Notes: generated by a model from the sequence alone, not told the origin. Positions 30,966 through 39,025 are shown, counted from the first letter of the stretch. The stretch: DNA of 64,000 nt from Candidatus Calescibacterium sp. (GCA_025059235.1 JANXCV010000002.1:387268-451267), one strand, 5' to 3'. A program made the numbers and translations.

Positions 30966-32255
30966 TTAATGATATCTTTCGTAAAGTTTTTCTTTTATGT
31001 TAGCTATATCTCTGTAGACTTTTGGGCTTGCTAACATGACATTGATTCTCTCATATGAATGCATGATAGTAGTGTGATCTTTTTTAAGATAATTACCTAT
31101 TCCCTTAAAAGACATTCCCAATACGTCTCTCAATAGATAGGTTATTACATGTCTAGGATATACTACTCTCTTTTCTCTAGAATTTGACAGTATTTCTTCT
31201 TTTGATATGCTAAAGTATTCAGAGACTATTTCTAATATGTTATCTGGTGTTATTTTGTTATCCTCCACTGTTACATCTTTTATTATTTCCAATATATCTT
31301 CCATTTTTACTTTGTTAATATTGATTTTGTTAAGATTTGTATAAGCTACAATTTTTATAATAGCTCCTTCTATTTCTCTTATATTACTTCTAAATTTTTG
31401 GGCTAAGAAGTCTATTACTTGTTCGTCAAATTCTAAGTTATATTTTTCTATTTTTTTCTTTACTATTGCTTTTCGTGTTTCAAAATCTGGTTGTTGGACG
31501 TCTGCTATTAATCCTGACTGAAACCTGGACTTTAACCTCTCTTCTATACCTTCTAAATCTTTTGGAGGTCTATCACTTGTCAAAACTATCTGCTTACTGT
31601 CAAGATAGAGCTCATTGAATGTGTGGAATAACTCTTCTTGGGTTCTTTCCTTGCCACTTATAAACTGCACGTCATCTATGAGTAAAACCTCAGCTTTCCT
31701 ATACTTGTTCCTAAATTCTTCTATTTTTTTTTCTTTAATCGCATTGACGAGATCGTTAATGAATTTTTCTGAGGTAATATAAATTATCTTTTTTGATAAT
31801 TTTCTTTTGTATACGAGATTGCCTATGGCATGTAGTAGGTGAGTTTTTCCTAAACCTGTTGCACCATATATGAACAGGGGGTTATATGCTTTCCCAGGTT
31901 TTTGAGCTACTGCCAATGAAGCAGCGTAGGCAAACTGGTTGCTATTTCCTACCACAAAATTATCAAAGCTAAAGAGGGGATTAAGTACATCTGTTGAAAT
32001 CTCTGTTACCTCTTGTTCACTTTCCTTAAGTTTTACTTCTACTGCCCAGCTATTGTCATTATAGTATCTTTCTAAAATTTCCTTTACAAAAGGAGAATAT
32101 TTCTTTTCAATCCATTCTTTTATTGATGTATCAGTAGTAATTATATACATCTTTTTTTCATTTTTATCGATATAGGAATTGCTTATGTTGAAGCATAGAT
32201 CGTATGCTATTTGTCCCAGTTCTTCTATGAAGAGGTCTAGAAATTCTTTTTCCAC
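30966..32255 (-). CDS. dnaA: Chromosomal replication initiator protein DnaA
   Basis: The 429-residue protein has domain I (1-75), a very short domain II, the AAA+ domain III with YGATGLGKTH (131-138 P-loop) and LLIDDVQF, and domain IV with the DHTTIMHSYERI DNA-binding signature. It opens oriC. The start is GTG at 32255, only 11 nt after the tRNA-Arg 3' end and without SD. dnaN is not next to it, and I see no cluster of DnaA boxes on either side, so this is probably not the origin. It is the last gene of a long minus-strand run. Confidence 0.96.
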   Translation of the reverse strand: MEKEFLDLFIEELGQIAYDLCFNISNSYIDKNEKKMYIITTDTSIKEWIEKKYSPFVKEILERYYNDNSWAVEVKLKESEQEVTEISTDVLNPLFSFDNFVVGNSNQFAYAASLAVAQKPGKAYNPLFIYGATGLGKTHLLHAIGNLVYKRKLSKKIIYITSEKFINDLVNAIKEKKIEEFRNKYRKAEVLLIDDVQFISGKERTQEELFHTFNELYLDSKQIVLTSDRPPKDLEGIEERLKSRFQSGLIADVQQPDFETRKAIVKKKIEKYNLEFDEQVIDFLAQKFRSNIREIEGAIIKIVAYTNLNKININKVKMEDILEIIKDVTVEDNKITPDNILEIVSEYFSISKEEILSNSREKRVVYPRHVITYLLRDVLGMSFKGIGNYLKKDHTTIMHSYERINVMLASPKVYRDIANIKEKLYERYH

Positions 32256-32266
32256 TTTTGAGAGAT

Positions 32267-32340
32267 TGGGGTTGGCCGGAATCGAACCGGCAACCTCTGC
32301 CTTAGGAGGGCAACGCTCTATCCTTTTGAGCTACAACCCC
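32267..32340 (-). tRNA. tRNA-Arg (CCT anticodon)
   Basis: The reverse strand folds with acceptor GGGGTTG/CAACCCC, anticodon stem TTGCC/GGCAG around CTCCTAA (anticodon CCT, reads AGG) and a T arm GCCGG-TTCGATT-CCGGC. The discriminator is A. Its first 39 nt are also the end of the macro-domain coding sequence, and its 3' end lies 11 nt before the dnaA start. Confidence 0.95.
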
Positions 32341-32853
32341 TTCATAAACACTATAATCTTCAAAAGTATATAAAACTATTCTAACCATAGATAGATTAGT
32401 CTCTTTTAGACCTTGTATTATTGATTCTACGGCTAATGGAGCAGCTAGCTCTATAGGATAACCAAATATCCCTGTAGAAATTGAAGGAAAAGCTAAGCTC
32501 TTTACCTTATACTCATCAGCTAACCTTATACAATTCATGTAGGTTTGTTGTAATAACTTGTCTTCTGGTTTGTCTAGGCCATAAACTGGTCCTAGGGTAT
32601 GTATGACATACTTGTTAGGTAGTCTGAATGCTGGTGTAATTACAGCTTGTGAGACTTTTATGGGTGCTAAACTTTTGGCATATTCATATAATTCTGGGCC
32701 TGCTTTACGATGAATTGCTCCCGAAACTCCTCCACCGGGTTTTAGATCCTTATTTGCAGAGTTGACGATTGCCTCTATGTCAGGTTGGTCAGTAATGTCT
32801 CCAACTACTATCTCTAGTATCTTGTTATTAATATTGATATATCTCCTATTCAT
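32302..32853 (-). CDS. Macro-domain (ADP-ribose-binding) protein
   Basis: The 183-residue protein has the macro fold: GDITDQPDIEAIVNSANKDL, the KPGGGVSGAIHRKAG phosphate loop and FPSISTGIFGYP. Such proteins bind or hydrolyse ADP-ribose derivatives, including O-acetyl-ADP-ribose. Residues 172-183 (GVVAQKDRALPS) and the stop codon are the 5' half of tRNA-Arg read in frame, so RNase P cleavage of the tRNA would cut the message before its stop. The domain itself ends about where the tRNA begins. It starts 17 nt after mtnP without a clear SD. Confidence 0.9.
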   Translation of the reverse strand: MNRRYININNKILEIVVGDITDQPDIEAIVNSANKDLKPGGGVSGAIHRKAGPELYEYAKSLAPIKVSQAVITPAFRLPNKYVIHTLGPVYGLDKPEDKLLQQTYMNCIRLADEYKVKSLAFPSISTGIFGYPIELAAPLAVESIIQGLKETNLSMVRIVLYTFEDYSVYEGVVAQKDRALPS

Positions 32854-32870
32854 CGAGTTGATTCTAAAAT

Positions 32871-33689
32871 TTAGATTAGTTTTAATGACTCTACTGCGAA
32901 CCTTGCGTTTTCTAATGCTTTGCTTTCTTCTTCCTCTCTACTTAAGTCTATCTCTTTTATCACACTTAGAATAAGATCTTTTAATTTTTCCTGGTTCTTA
33001 AGAAAATTTTCTACTGCTATTTTGTGTGATACTGGTTCTATTTCGGGATGTCCCTCTAAGCCAACGTCATAGTCTGTTATTAGTGCAATACCTACAAACG
33101 GGATTTCTAGTTCTCTTGCTAATATTGCTTCTGGCATTTGAGTCATGTTTATGACATGAAAACCCATCTGCGAATAAAATCTGCTTTCGGCTTTAGTTGA
33201 AAACCTTGGACCCTCTATTACCACTACTGTACCTCTTTCATGATGAGGCAAACTCATTTCCTTGGCTTTTTTTATAAATAGGTTTCTTAGGTACTCATTA
33301 TATGGGTTTGCGAAAGATACGTGGGTAGTTATAGGACCTTCATAAAAAGTGTTTTCTCTCTTGTAGGTTCTATCGAATATCTGGTCTAATATTACGATGT
33401 CTCCGGGCTTTATTTGCGGTTGTAGTGATCCGGCTGCGCAGGGACTTATGATGTATTTCACTCCTAGTTTTTTAAAGGCCCAAATATTTGCTCTATATGG
33501 AACTTTTGATGGGGGATATCTATGATCTTTCCCGTGTCTAGGTATGAAAGCAACTATTTTACCATCTACTTCTGCTAATGCTATTTTGTCTGATGTGCTA
33601 CCATATGGGGTTTCGACTACTATTTCCTTCGACTTAAGGAAAGAGTAGAATCCAGTTCCTCCAAATACTCCTATATCTGCTTTATACAT
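32871..33689 (-). CDS. mtnP: S-methyl-5'-thioadenosine phosphorylase
   Basis: The start is put at ATG 33689, where MYKADIGVFGGTGFYSF begins as in the family; an upstream ATG at 33734 would add 15 basic residues and lie inside the nuclease gene. The 272-residue enzyme has the PNP-type phosphate loop, PRHGKDHRYPPSKVPYRANI, the GPRFSTKAESRFY purine-site motif, MTQMPEA and TDYD. It splits methylthioadenosine into adenine and methylthioribose 1-phosphate for methionine salvage. It begins 1 nt after the DUF151 gene stops. Confidence 0.93.
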   Translation of the reverse strand: MYKADIGVFGGTGFYSFLKSKEIVVETPYGSTSDKIALAEVDGKIVAFIPRHGKDHRYPPSKVPYRANIWAFKKLGVKYIISPCAAGSLQPQIKPGDIVILDQIFDRTYKRENTFYEGPITTHVSFANPYNEYLRNLFIKKAKEMSLPHHERGTVVVIEGPRFSTKAESRFYSQMGFHVINMTQMPEAILARELEIPFVGIALITDYDVGLEGHPEIEPVSHKIAVENFLKNQEKLKDLILSVIKEIDLSREEEESKALENARFAVESLKLI

Positions 33690-33690
33690 G

Positions 33691-34248
33691 TTAGTTATCC
33701 TTCTCCTGTTGATCTTCTCTTTTTTGTTCTTCAAAATATTTCAAGAAGTCTGTTGGTTTTATTTTTTCTAGGAATTGTCTAAATTTTTCTTTTTCTTCGT
33801 CTTCTGGGACTGCTGATACACTCTTTATTTCGGATTTTTCTGTATATTCCAGAATAGGTAAATTTTGTAGTAGATTTTCATTGACGAATATTGGGCATCC
33901 TATTCTTACTGCTATTGCTATGCTATCACTTGGTCTAGCATCTATCTCTATTATCTTGTTCTCTTTTTGAATATATATAGTTGCGTAATATGTTGAGCCT
34001 CTCAATTCTGTTATCACTACTTTTTGTATTTTTATATCCAATTTTTCTAGTATATTTTTGATTAGGTCATGGGTCATTGGTCTTTCTATTTTTAGTTTTT
34101 CCAGAGCTATTGCTATACTCGATGCTTCAAAATGGCCGATAATAATTGGTAGTATTGCTGATCCGTTCTCTTCTTTTAGAATTACTACGGCATCATCTGT
34201 AACTATATCTGTTGCTAGTTGATATACTTGTACTTTTTTTAGCTTCAT
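33691..34248 (-). CDS. DUF151-family bifunctional nuclease
   Basis: This 185-residue protein begins MKLKKVQVYQLATDIVTDDAVV and shows the DUF151 core: LPIIIGHFEASSIAIALE, RPMTHDLIKNIL and DARPSDSIAIAVRIGCPIFV. Family members cut RNA and DNA in vitro and act in stress responses in some bacteria. The tail is acidic and Gln rich. The ATG lies 10 nt after tRNA-Leu(CAA) with the spacer ATAAAAAAAG, which has no SD. Confidence 0.88.
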   Translation of the reverse strand: MKLKKVQVYQLATDIVTDDAVVILKEENGSAILPIIIGHFEASSIAIALEKLKIERPMTHDLIKNILEKLDIKIQKVVITELRGSTYYATIYIQKENKIIEIDARPSDSIAIAVRIGCPIFVNENLLQNLPILEYTEKSEIKSVSAVPEDEEKEKFRQFLEKIKPTDFLKYFEEQKREDQQEKDN

Positions 34249-34258
34249 CTTTTTTTAT

Positions 34259-34344
34259 TGCCGGAGGTGGGACTCGAACCCACACGGGGCGTGAACCCCG
34301 GGAGATTTTGAGTCTCCTGCGTCTGCCAATTCCGCCACTCCGGC
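34259..34344 (-). tRNA. tRNA-Leu (CAA anticodon)
   Basis: The reverse strand gives acceptor GCCGGAG/CTCCGGC, anticodon stem GGAGA/TCTCC around CTCAAAA (anticodon CAA, reads TTG), a long GC-rich variable arm and T arm GTGGG-TTCGAGT-CCCAC. The discriminator is A and CCA is not encoded. It lies between rseP (24 nt) and the DUF151 gene (10 nt), inside a minus-strand gene run. Confidence 0.95.
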
Positions 34345-34368
34345 TTTACCCCTCTTTCTCTATTATTT

Positions 34369-35466
34369 CTATCTTATAAAGCTTTCACCTCTTATTATCC
34401 TCATTATATCATTATAAGAAATAAATGCAATGAGTATTAATAGCAGAACTAGCCCAATTTTATGGAATATTTCTTCTTTGTCCGGATCAATGTATAATCT
34501 TACCTTTGTTATCATTGAAAACAACAACAGTAAGTAATTTATAAATATGAATAAAATTCTTCCTCCATCTAGCGCAGGAAATGGAAATAAATTGAAAAGA
34601 CCTATTACTATATTTATAAAAGCTACTAAGACTAAATAATTATAGATCCCATTATTAGCAAAATCATACATTATTTTTGTTATCCCTATTGGACCTGCAG
34701 ACTGTTCAATCACCGTTTTAAAAGGTATTCCGCCTGTCAGAAGACTTAGTATTACGTTAACATATTTCACAGTTAAATTATAAGTGGTATATAATGCCTC
34801 TGTTATACCTCTTAGTGGGTTAAAATCTAACACTACTGTTTTTCTAGGATTAAAACCTATGTAGGAAAAGTTATTTTCTTTATTGTACATGGTTTTTACT
34901 TTAAAAGTTTTTACTTCATCTCCTCTTTTTATCTCTATTTCTAATTCCTTATCTTTACTCCTGTGAATATAGTTTATTAATTTTTGTCCATCATAGTAAT
35001 CGAACTTTGTTGAATCTATTCTTGTTATGATGTCTCCTGGTTGTAGACCTACTTTCTGAGCAGGAGTGTTGGGAACTACCATAAGTACTTCAGTCGTAAG
35101 TTTATAGTCATATAACGTATAAAGGAAGAAGAAAATTATTATAGCCAGTATGTAATTGAATATGGGGCCGAGTGCTATTACTATTAATCTTGCCCAAAGT
35201 GGTTTGGCATAAAAGTTGGTTTCTGATAACTCTTGCCCTTTCTTATATTCCTCTCCCTCAGGTAGAACATAACCACCGATTGGTAATAATCTGAAACTAA
35301 ACTTCGTATCTCCTATTTTTTTTGACCATAATTCCTTTCCCAGTCCAACAGAAAATTCCTCTACTCTTACATTTACTAACTTGCAACCCACATAGTGACC
35401 AAGCTCATGGAAAATTATGATAAAGAAAAATGCTAGGATAACCAATAATACACTAACTAATTCCAT
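34369..35466 (-). CDS. rseP: RIP metalloprotease RseP (site-2 protease)
   Basis: The 365-residue membrane protease has HELGH at 20-24 in the first helix, a juxtaposed beta-loop (FSFRLLPIGGYV), one PDZ domain (about 130-205, GLQPGDIITRID) and the second metal motif NLFPFPALDGGRI. It cleaves anti-sigma factors or remnant signal peptides in the inner membrane. The start overlaps the upstream gene by 14 nt. dxr, a frequent neighbour, is not present. Confidence 0.94.
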   Translation of the reverse strand: MELVSVLLVILAFFFIIIFHELGHYVGCKLVNVRVEEFSVGLGKELWSKKIGDTKFSFRLLPIGGYVLPEGEEYKKGQELSETNFYAKPLWARLIVIALGPIFNYILAIIIFFFLYTLYDYKLTTEVLMVVPNTPAQKVGLQPGDIITRIDSTKFDYYDGQKLINYIHRSKDKELEIEIKRGDEVKTFKVKTMYNKENNFSYIGFNPRKTVVLDFNPLRGITEALYTTYNLTVKYVNVILSLLTGGIPFKTVIEQSAGPIGITKIMYDFANNGIYNYLVLVAFINIVIGLFNLFPFPALDGGRILFIFINYLLLLFSMITKVRLYIDPDKEEIFHKIGLVLLLILIAFISYNDIMRIIRGESFIR

Positions 35467-35962
35467 TATCTATTCTCTCTGCTAGTATTATTTTCTTACC
35501 GTAGTCGACATAGTCTTCTAAATTACATAATATATCTAGAATTTTGATCGAGAAATCTAGCACTATTGGATTTTTAATGTTTAGAATCTCTATTTCACCT
35601 ATTTTTTGCTTTGCTTTTATTATTTGTCCTATATTAATTCTTCTATCTAGGTTCAACTTTCCTACCAATGTTGAAAATACGTAGAACTTATTTTCATCTA
35701 TAAAGCTTAACTTGAAGCCTCCTAGATCCTCTGACTCCTTTTCCAAAAAACTTTCCTTACTCTCTATCTTTTTATCTGCTTCTCTTTGTTTAGTTTCTTT
35801 TTGCGACAAATTCTTATTTGTTACAGATTTGGTTTTTTTTATTACCTTTATTTTGAAAGTAGTTTTTTCTTGGTCTTTTTGTTCAAAATCGAGATATTCT
35901 ATCCCGTTGGAGTCTATCTCAGAGATTATATGGTCTATGATTTTTTCTATTTCTACTGACAT
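35453..35962 (-). CDS. BCCP-like protein lacking the biotinyl lysine
   Basis: The 169-residue protein has the AccB architecture: an N-terminal helix-strand unit (IEKIIDHIISEIDSNGIEYL), a charged linker (about 43-80) and a C-terminal biotinyl-like domain (93-162) with FSTLVGKL, VGQ-like IGQIIKAKQKIG and the closing YVDYGKKIIL. At the hairpin where BCCP has E-A-M-K-M, this protein reads E-I-L-N-I (125-129), so Asn128 replaces the biotinylated Lys. It should therefore not carry biotin. Non-biotinylated BCCP paralogues (BADC proteins) inhibit acetyl-CoA carboxylase in plants; a similar role here is only inference. A lipoyl or other biotinyl-like domain is the alternative. Confidence 0.7.
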   Translation of the reverse strand: MSVEIEKIIDHIISEIDSNGIEYLDFEQKDQEKTTFKIKVIKKTKSVTNKNLSQKETKQREADKKIESKESFLEKESEDLGGFKLSFIDENKFYVFSTLVGKLNLDRRINIGQIIKAKQKIGEIEILNIKNPIVLDFSIKILDILCNLEDYVDYGKKIILAERIDNGIS

Positions 35963-36966
35963 TATTGAGTTTCTATAACGATTGTGCTTGCAACCAATCT
36001 ATTATTACTGAAACTTATGTTCATCTCTACCTTTTTGTTTAGCATATTTTTTAATTCTTCTGCTGTGTTAAGAGGAATATATTTAACCCCTTTTTTGACA
36101 AAAATATTCGAACTTCCGTTAATTTCCACTTCATATATTCTGTCTGAGGAGATTACTAACTTGTTTCCTTTTACTTCTAGCAAAGTACCTAATATAGTGT
36201 TTGTTAGGTTATTGTTGTTTATACTGTTGTTATTTAAATTACTTACAGTGTTAGTATTATTATTAGCATAGTAGAAGGAATTTTGTATATTGGGATCTTT
36301 TTTATAGAAATAATTGCTTTTTTCTTGCAATTTGGAAATGTAATAGTAATTTGGTATTTCTGTTTCTTTTACGGATGACATGACTTCATAATAGTATCTT
36401 GGAGAGTAAAGGTTATTTGCCAACATGTTATCATAGAACTTTATTTCATTTGCCATTGAAGGAGAGCCACCAAAAGTATATCCAGTATTTACAGGAACAT
36501 AATTATAAAAGTTTATTTTAGCATTATATACATCGACCGATGGATATACTATCGATTGATAATCCAAAGGTAAATACCCTACGTAGCTTATTTTTACCGG
36601 TGCTTGAGGGTCATTATAATTGTAGTTTTGATGATTTCTATATATTAAATTGTATTCTGGTCTTTTGTCACTTGAGTAAGGAATATAGTTTATTGTTTGC
36701 TTATCTATTACTATGGCTTTTACTAGTCCATCTTCATATTTTATTGTTATATCTGCGTTTTCAAATAAGGAGGATGGAGAGACTTTTTGTCCTTTATCAT
36801 CTATCACTATCAAATCTGGAGATATTGGAAGGTTTAAAATATCATTTTCAGTTTTAATAACTACACTGTTTGCTCCAAACCTTACAAACTTTCCACTTAT
36901 AGCTTGTGCATTTATAGTTGTTAATGTCATCAATACTATCATGATGATCAGTAGAATTGTTCTCAT
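35962..36966 (-). CDS. Secreted protein with two repeated beta domains and Asn/Tyr-rich middle
   Basis: The 334-residue protein starts with a clear signal peptide (MRTILLIIMIVLMTLTTINAQA), predicted cleavage near residue 21. Residues about 22-90 and 255-332 look like copies of one beta-rich module: each opens G-x-x-x-x-x-x-x-N-x-x-V/L-x-I-x-x and ends in A-x-x-I-V-I. They flank a middle rich in Asn, Tyr and Pro (90-250). I recognise no family; the modules recall DUF5666-type small beta barrels. A strong SD (AAGGAGGT) precedes it, and it shares one base with the BCCP-like gene. Confidence 0.65.
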   Translation of the reverse strand: MRTILLIIMIVLMTLTTINAQAISGKFVRFGANSVVIKTENDILNLPISPDLIVIDDKGQKVSPSSLFENADITIKYEDGLVKAIVIDKQTINYIPYSSDKRPEYNLIYRNHQNYNYNDPQAPVKISYVGYLPLDYQSIVYPSVDVYNAKINFYNYVPVNTGYTFGGSPSMANEIKFYDNMLANNLYSPRYYYEVMSSVKETEIPNYYYISKLQEKSNYFYKKDPNIQNSFYYANNNTNTVSNLNNNSINNNNLTNTILGTLLEVKGNKLVISSDRIYEVEINGSSNIFVKKGVKYIPLNTAEELKNMLNKKVEMNISFSNNRLVASTIVIETQ

Positions 36967-37024
36967 AACTAACCTCCTTACATATATACTTCATTTTTCT
37001 TATTCCCTACTTTTTTTGTTTTAT

Positions 37025-37372
37025 TCATACTTTTTGTAAAAAAGATGTTAAAAATAGTTTGATTATGGGAGTTTTATCACGCTTTCTGAGTTCTTCCTCT
37101 ATCTCTTTCCTCATCATTCTTATCCTTTGGATTATCCTCTGTTTTTCTTGAATTTTCTTTTCTATTAATTCGAAGGTTTTGATATCCTTTTCATACTTTT
37201 TCTGTAAGTTCAATAAGATATTTATAAAATCGTAATTACTCTGTTCATCCGATATGAGAAAATAAAGTTTTTCCAGTTTTGACAAAGTGGAAGAAAAACT
37301 TTCTTCATTCACAATTATATAGATTCTATTGGTGTTTAATTCTATCCTTCTAGGTTTATACCTAACGGCCAT
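37025..37372 (-). CDS. Small coiled-coil protein of unknown function
   Basis: The 115-residue protein has a short N-terminal beta segment (RIELNTNRIYIIVNEE) and then a long Lys, Glu and Arg-rich helix from about 55 to 105 with heptad spacing, ending in a hydrophobic tail. No family is recognised. Its ATG is only 14 nt from the divergent uvrC start and has no SD. It lies 58 nt upstream of the secreted-protein gene on the same strand. Confidence 0.55.
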   Translation of the reverse strand: MAVRYKPRRIELNTNRIYIIVNEESFSSTLSKLEKLYFLISDEQSNYDFINILLNLQKKYEKDIKTFELIEKKIQEKQRIIQRIRMMRKEIEEELRKRDKTPIIKLFLTSFLQKV

Positions 37373-37386
37373 AGAAAAATAAAAAT

Positions 37387-38964
37387 GTGGTAAAGATAGA
37401 GCTGGAAAAAGTTCCGGTTGAACCCGGAGTATACATATTCAAAAAACAAAACGTAATCATCTATATCGGCAAAGCGAAACAACTCAAAAACAGATTAAGA
37501 AGTTATGTAAATCCCAAAGATTCTAAAACCATCGAAATCGTAACAAATGCAGATTCTTTAGAGTATATCATTACAGAATCAGACCTAGAAGCTCAAATAC
37601 TTGAATCAAAGCTAATATTCCAATACAAACCACTTTACAATATCCAGTATAAGTATAGAAATCCTCTAAAATATATAAGTGTCATCGACAAAGATGGATA
37701 TCCATTTTTCTCGATTGATTCTGAGTGGAACGTCAACACTTTAGAAATGTTTGGACCATTCATTCATGGAATAAACTTCAAAGAGTTAATCAGAATCTTG
37801 TCCCTCTTATTCGGTATCAGACTGTGTAATTATGATTTCAATCGAAAAAGACCTAAGTTATGTATGTATTACTACATAGGACTTTGCAGTGGACCATGCG
37901 AACATAAAATCTCAAAAAAAGAATACAACGAAAATTTCAAAAAAGCACTCGATTTTGTAAAACTAAGTGAATCATCCATTAAAGAACTAATAAACGAATA
38001 TAACCAAAAAATAAAGTACTTTTCTGAAAAACAAGAATTTGAAAAAGCAATAATATACCGAGATAAAATGTATACCCTCCAAAACTACTTGAACAAAATC
38101 ATTACCAATACCAGGGAGTGCTATATCTATCTTGCGACCGATAATGACTTTGGTGTTCTAGGTATATTTTTACCCCCTACAAATTTAAAAATCCTAGAAA
38201 TACAAAACTTTCAAGATCTTACACCTGCTCAAATCATATTCAACACACTCCCCAACATCTTTGCTCAAAAAATATTCATTCAACCAGAATACTACCAACA
38301 AGTCAAAGATTTTATCGAAAATTATACCAAAATCTATCAAGACGAAATCTCTCAAAAAATAAAACAAATACAAATCGAATGTCAAGAAAATGATGAATAT
38401 AAGTACCTTATGAATATGTGTACTAACAAGCTTAATCATCTGAGAAAAGAGGATGTATATATAGTGTTAAAGGGACTTTCTGAATTTATTAACGTTGAAA
38501 CTATCTTCAGAATAGAATCTGTAGACATAAGTCACCTCTCCGGAGAAAATGTTTACGGCTCATTAGTCGTGTTTGAAAAATCAAACTTTATAAAGTCAAA
38601 ATATAGAATTTTTAAACTCCACGGATCCTCTGATGATCTATCTAACATATATGAACTGGTCTTTCGAAGATTCTGCAATCTCTCTAAAGATAAGGATCTG
38701 GAGATACATCCTCAGCTTATGATTATAGACGGAGGAACTAATCAGCTACTCTCAGCTATAAAAGCCTATAAAGACTCTAAGATATCCTCAAATGTTAAAT
38801 TCATCTCCATCGCCAAACCAAACGATAAAATATACTTCTATGAAAACGAAAATATTATAAATCTTCAACTACCATCAAATATCTGGAATTTTATAAGAAA
38901 ACTCAGAGACGAAGCTCATAGATTCGCAAACTCAAAAAGAAAAACCTTTTCAAAAATTCTATAA
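37387..38964 (+). CDS. uvrC: UvrABC system protein C lacking the C-terminal HhH domain
   Basis: The 525-residue protein makes the dual incisions in nucleotide excision repair. It has the GIY-YIG domain (PGVYIFKKQNVIIYIGKAK), a Cys cluster (LCMYYYIGLCSGPC), the UVR UvrB-binding segment (FEKAIIYRDKMYTL) and the RNase H-like nuclease with VDISHLSGENVYGSLVVF, LMIIDGGTNQL and RDEAHRFA. The protein stops about 15 residues after RDEAHRF, so the tandem helix-hairpin-helix domain of normal UvrC (about 600 residues) is missing; the downstream sequence does not encode it. The start is GTG at 37387 with no SD. Confidence 0.92.
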   Translation: MVKIELEKVPVEPGVYIFKKQNVIIYIGKAKQLKNRLRSYVNPKDSKTIEIVTNADSLEYIITESDLEAQILESKLIFQYKPLYNIQYKYRNPLKYISVIDKDGYPFFSIDSEWNVNTLEMFGPFIHGINFKELIRILSLLFGIRLCNYDFNRKRPKLCMYYYIGLCSGPCEHKISKKEYNENFKKALDFVKLSESSIKELINEYNQKIKYFSEKQEFEKAIIYRDKMYTLQNYLNKIITNTRECYIYLATDNDFGVLGIFLPPTNLKILEIQNFQDLTPAQIIFNTLPNIFAQKIFIQPEYYQQVKDFIENYTKIYQDEISQKIKQIQIECQENDEYKYLMNMCTNKLNHLRKEDVYIVLKGLSEFINVETIFRIESVDISHLSGENVYGSLVVFEKSNFIKSKYRIFKLHGSSDDLSNIYELVFRRFCNLSKDKDLEIHPQLMIIDGGTNQLLSAIKAYKDSKISSNVKFISIAKPNDKIYFYENENIINLQLPSNIWNFIRKLRDEAHRFANSKRKTFSKIL

Positions 38965-39025
38965 ACCAAAACTAACCGTTTTCGTTAAAAGGTTTACACA
39001 ATCCGAACATAGAAATAAATAATTA

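Noticed and set aside
32179..32373. Plus-strand 64-residue frame over tRNA-Arg (contains GIEPATSALGGQ)
   Set aside because: This is the antisense translation of a tRNA gene, a common false annotation.
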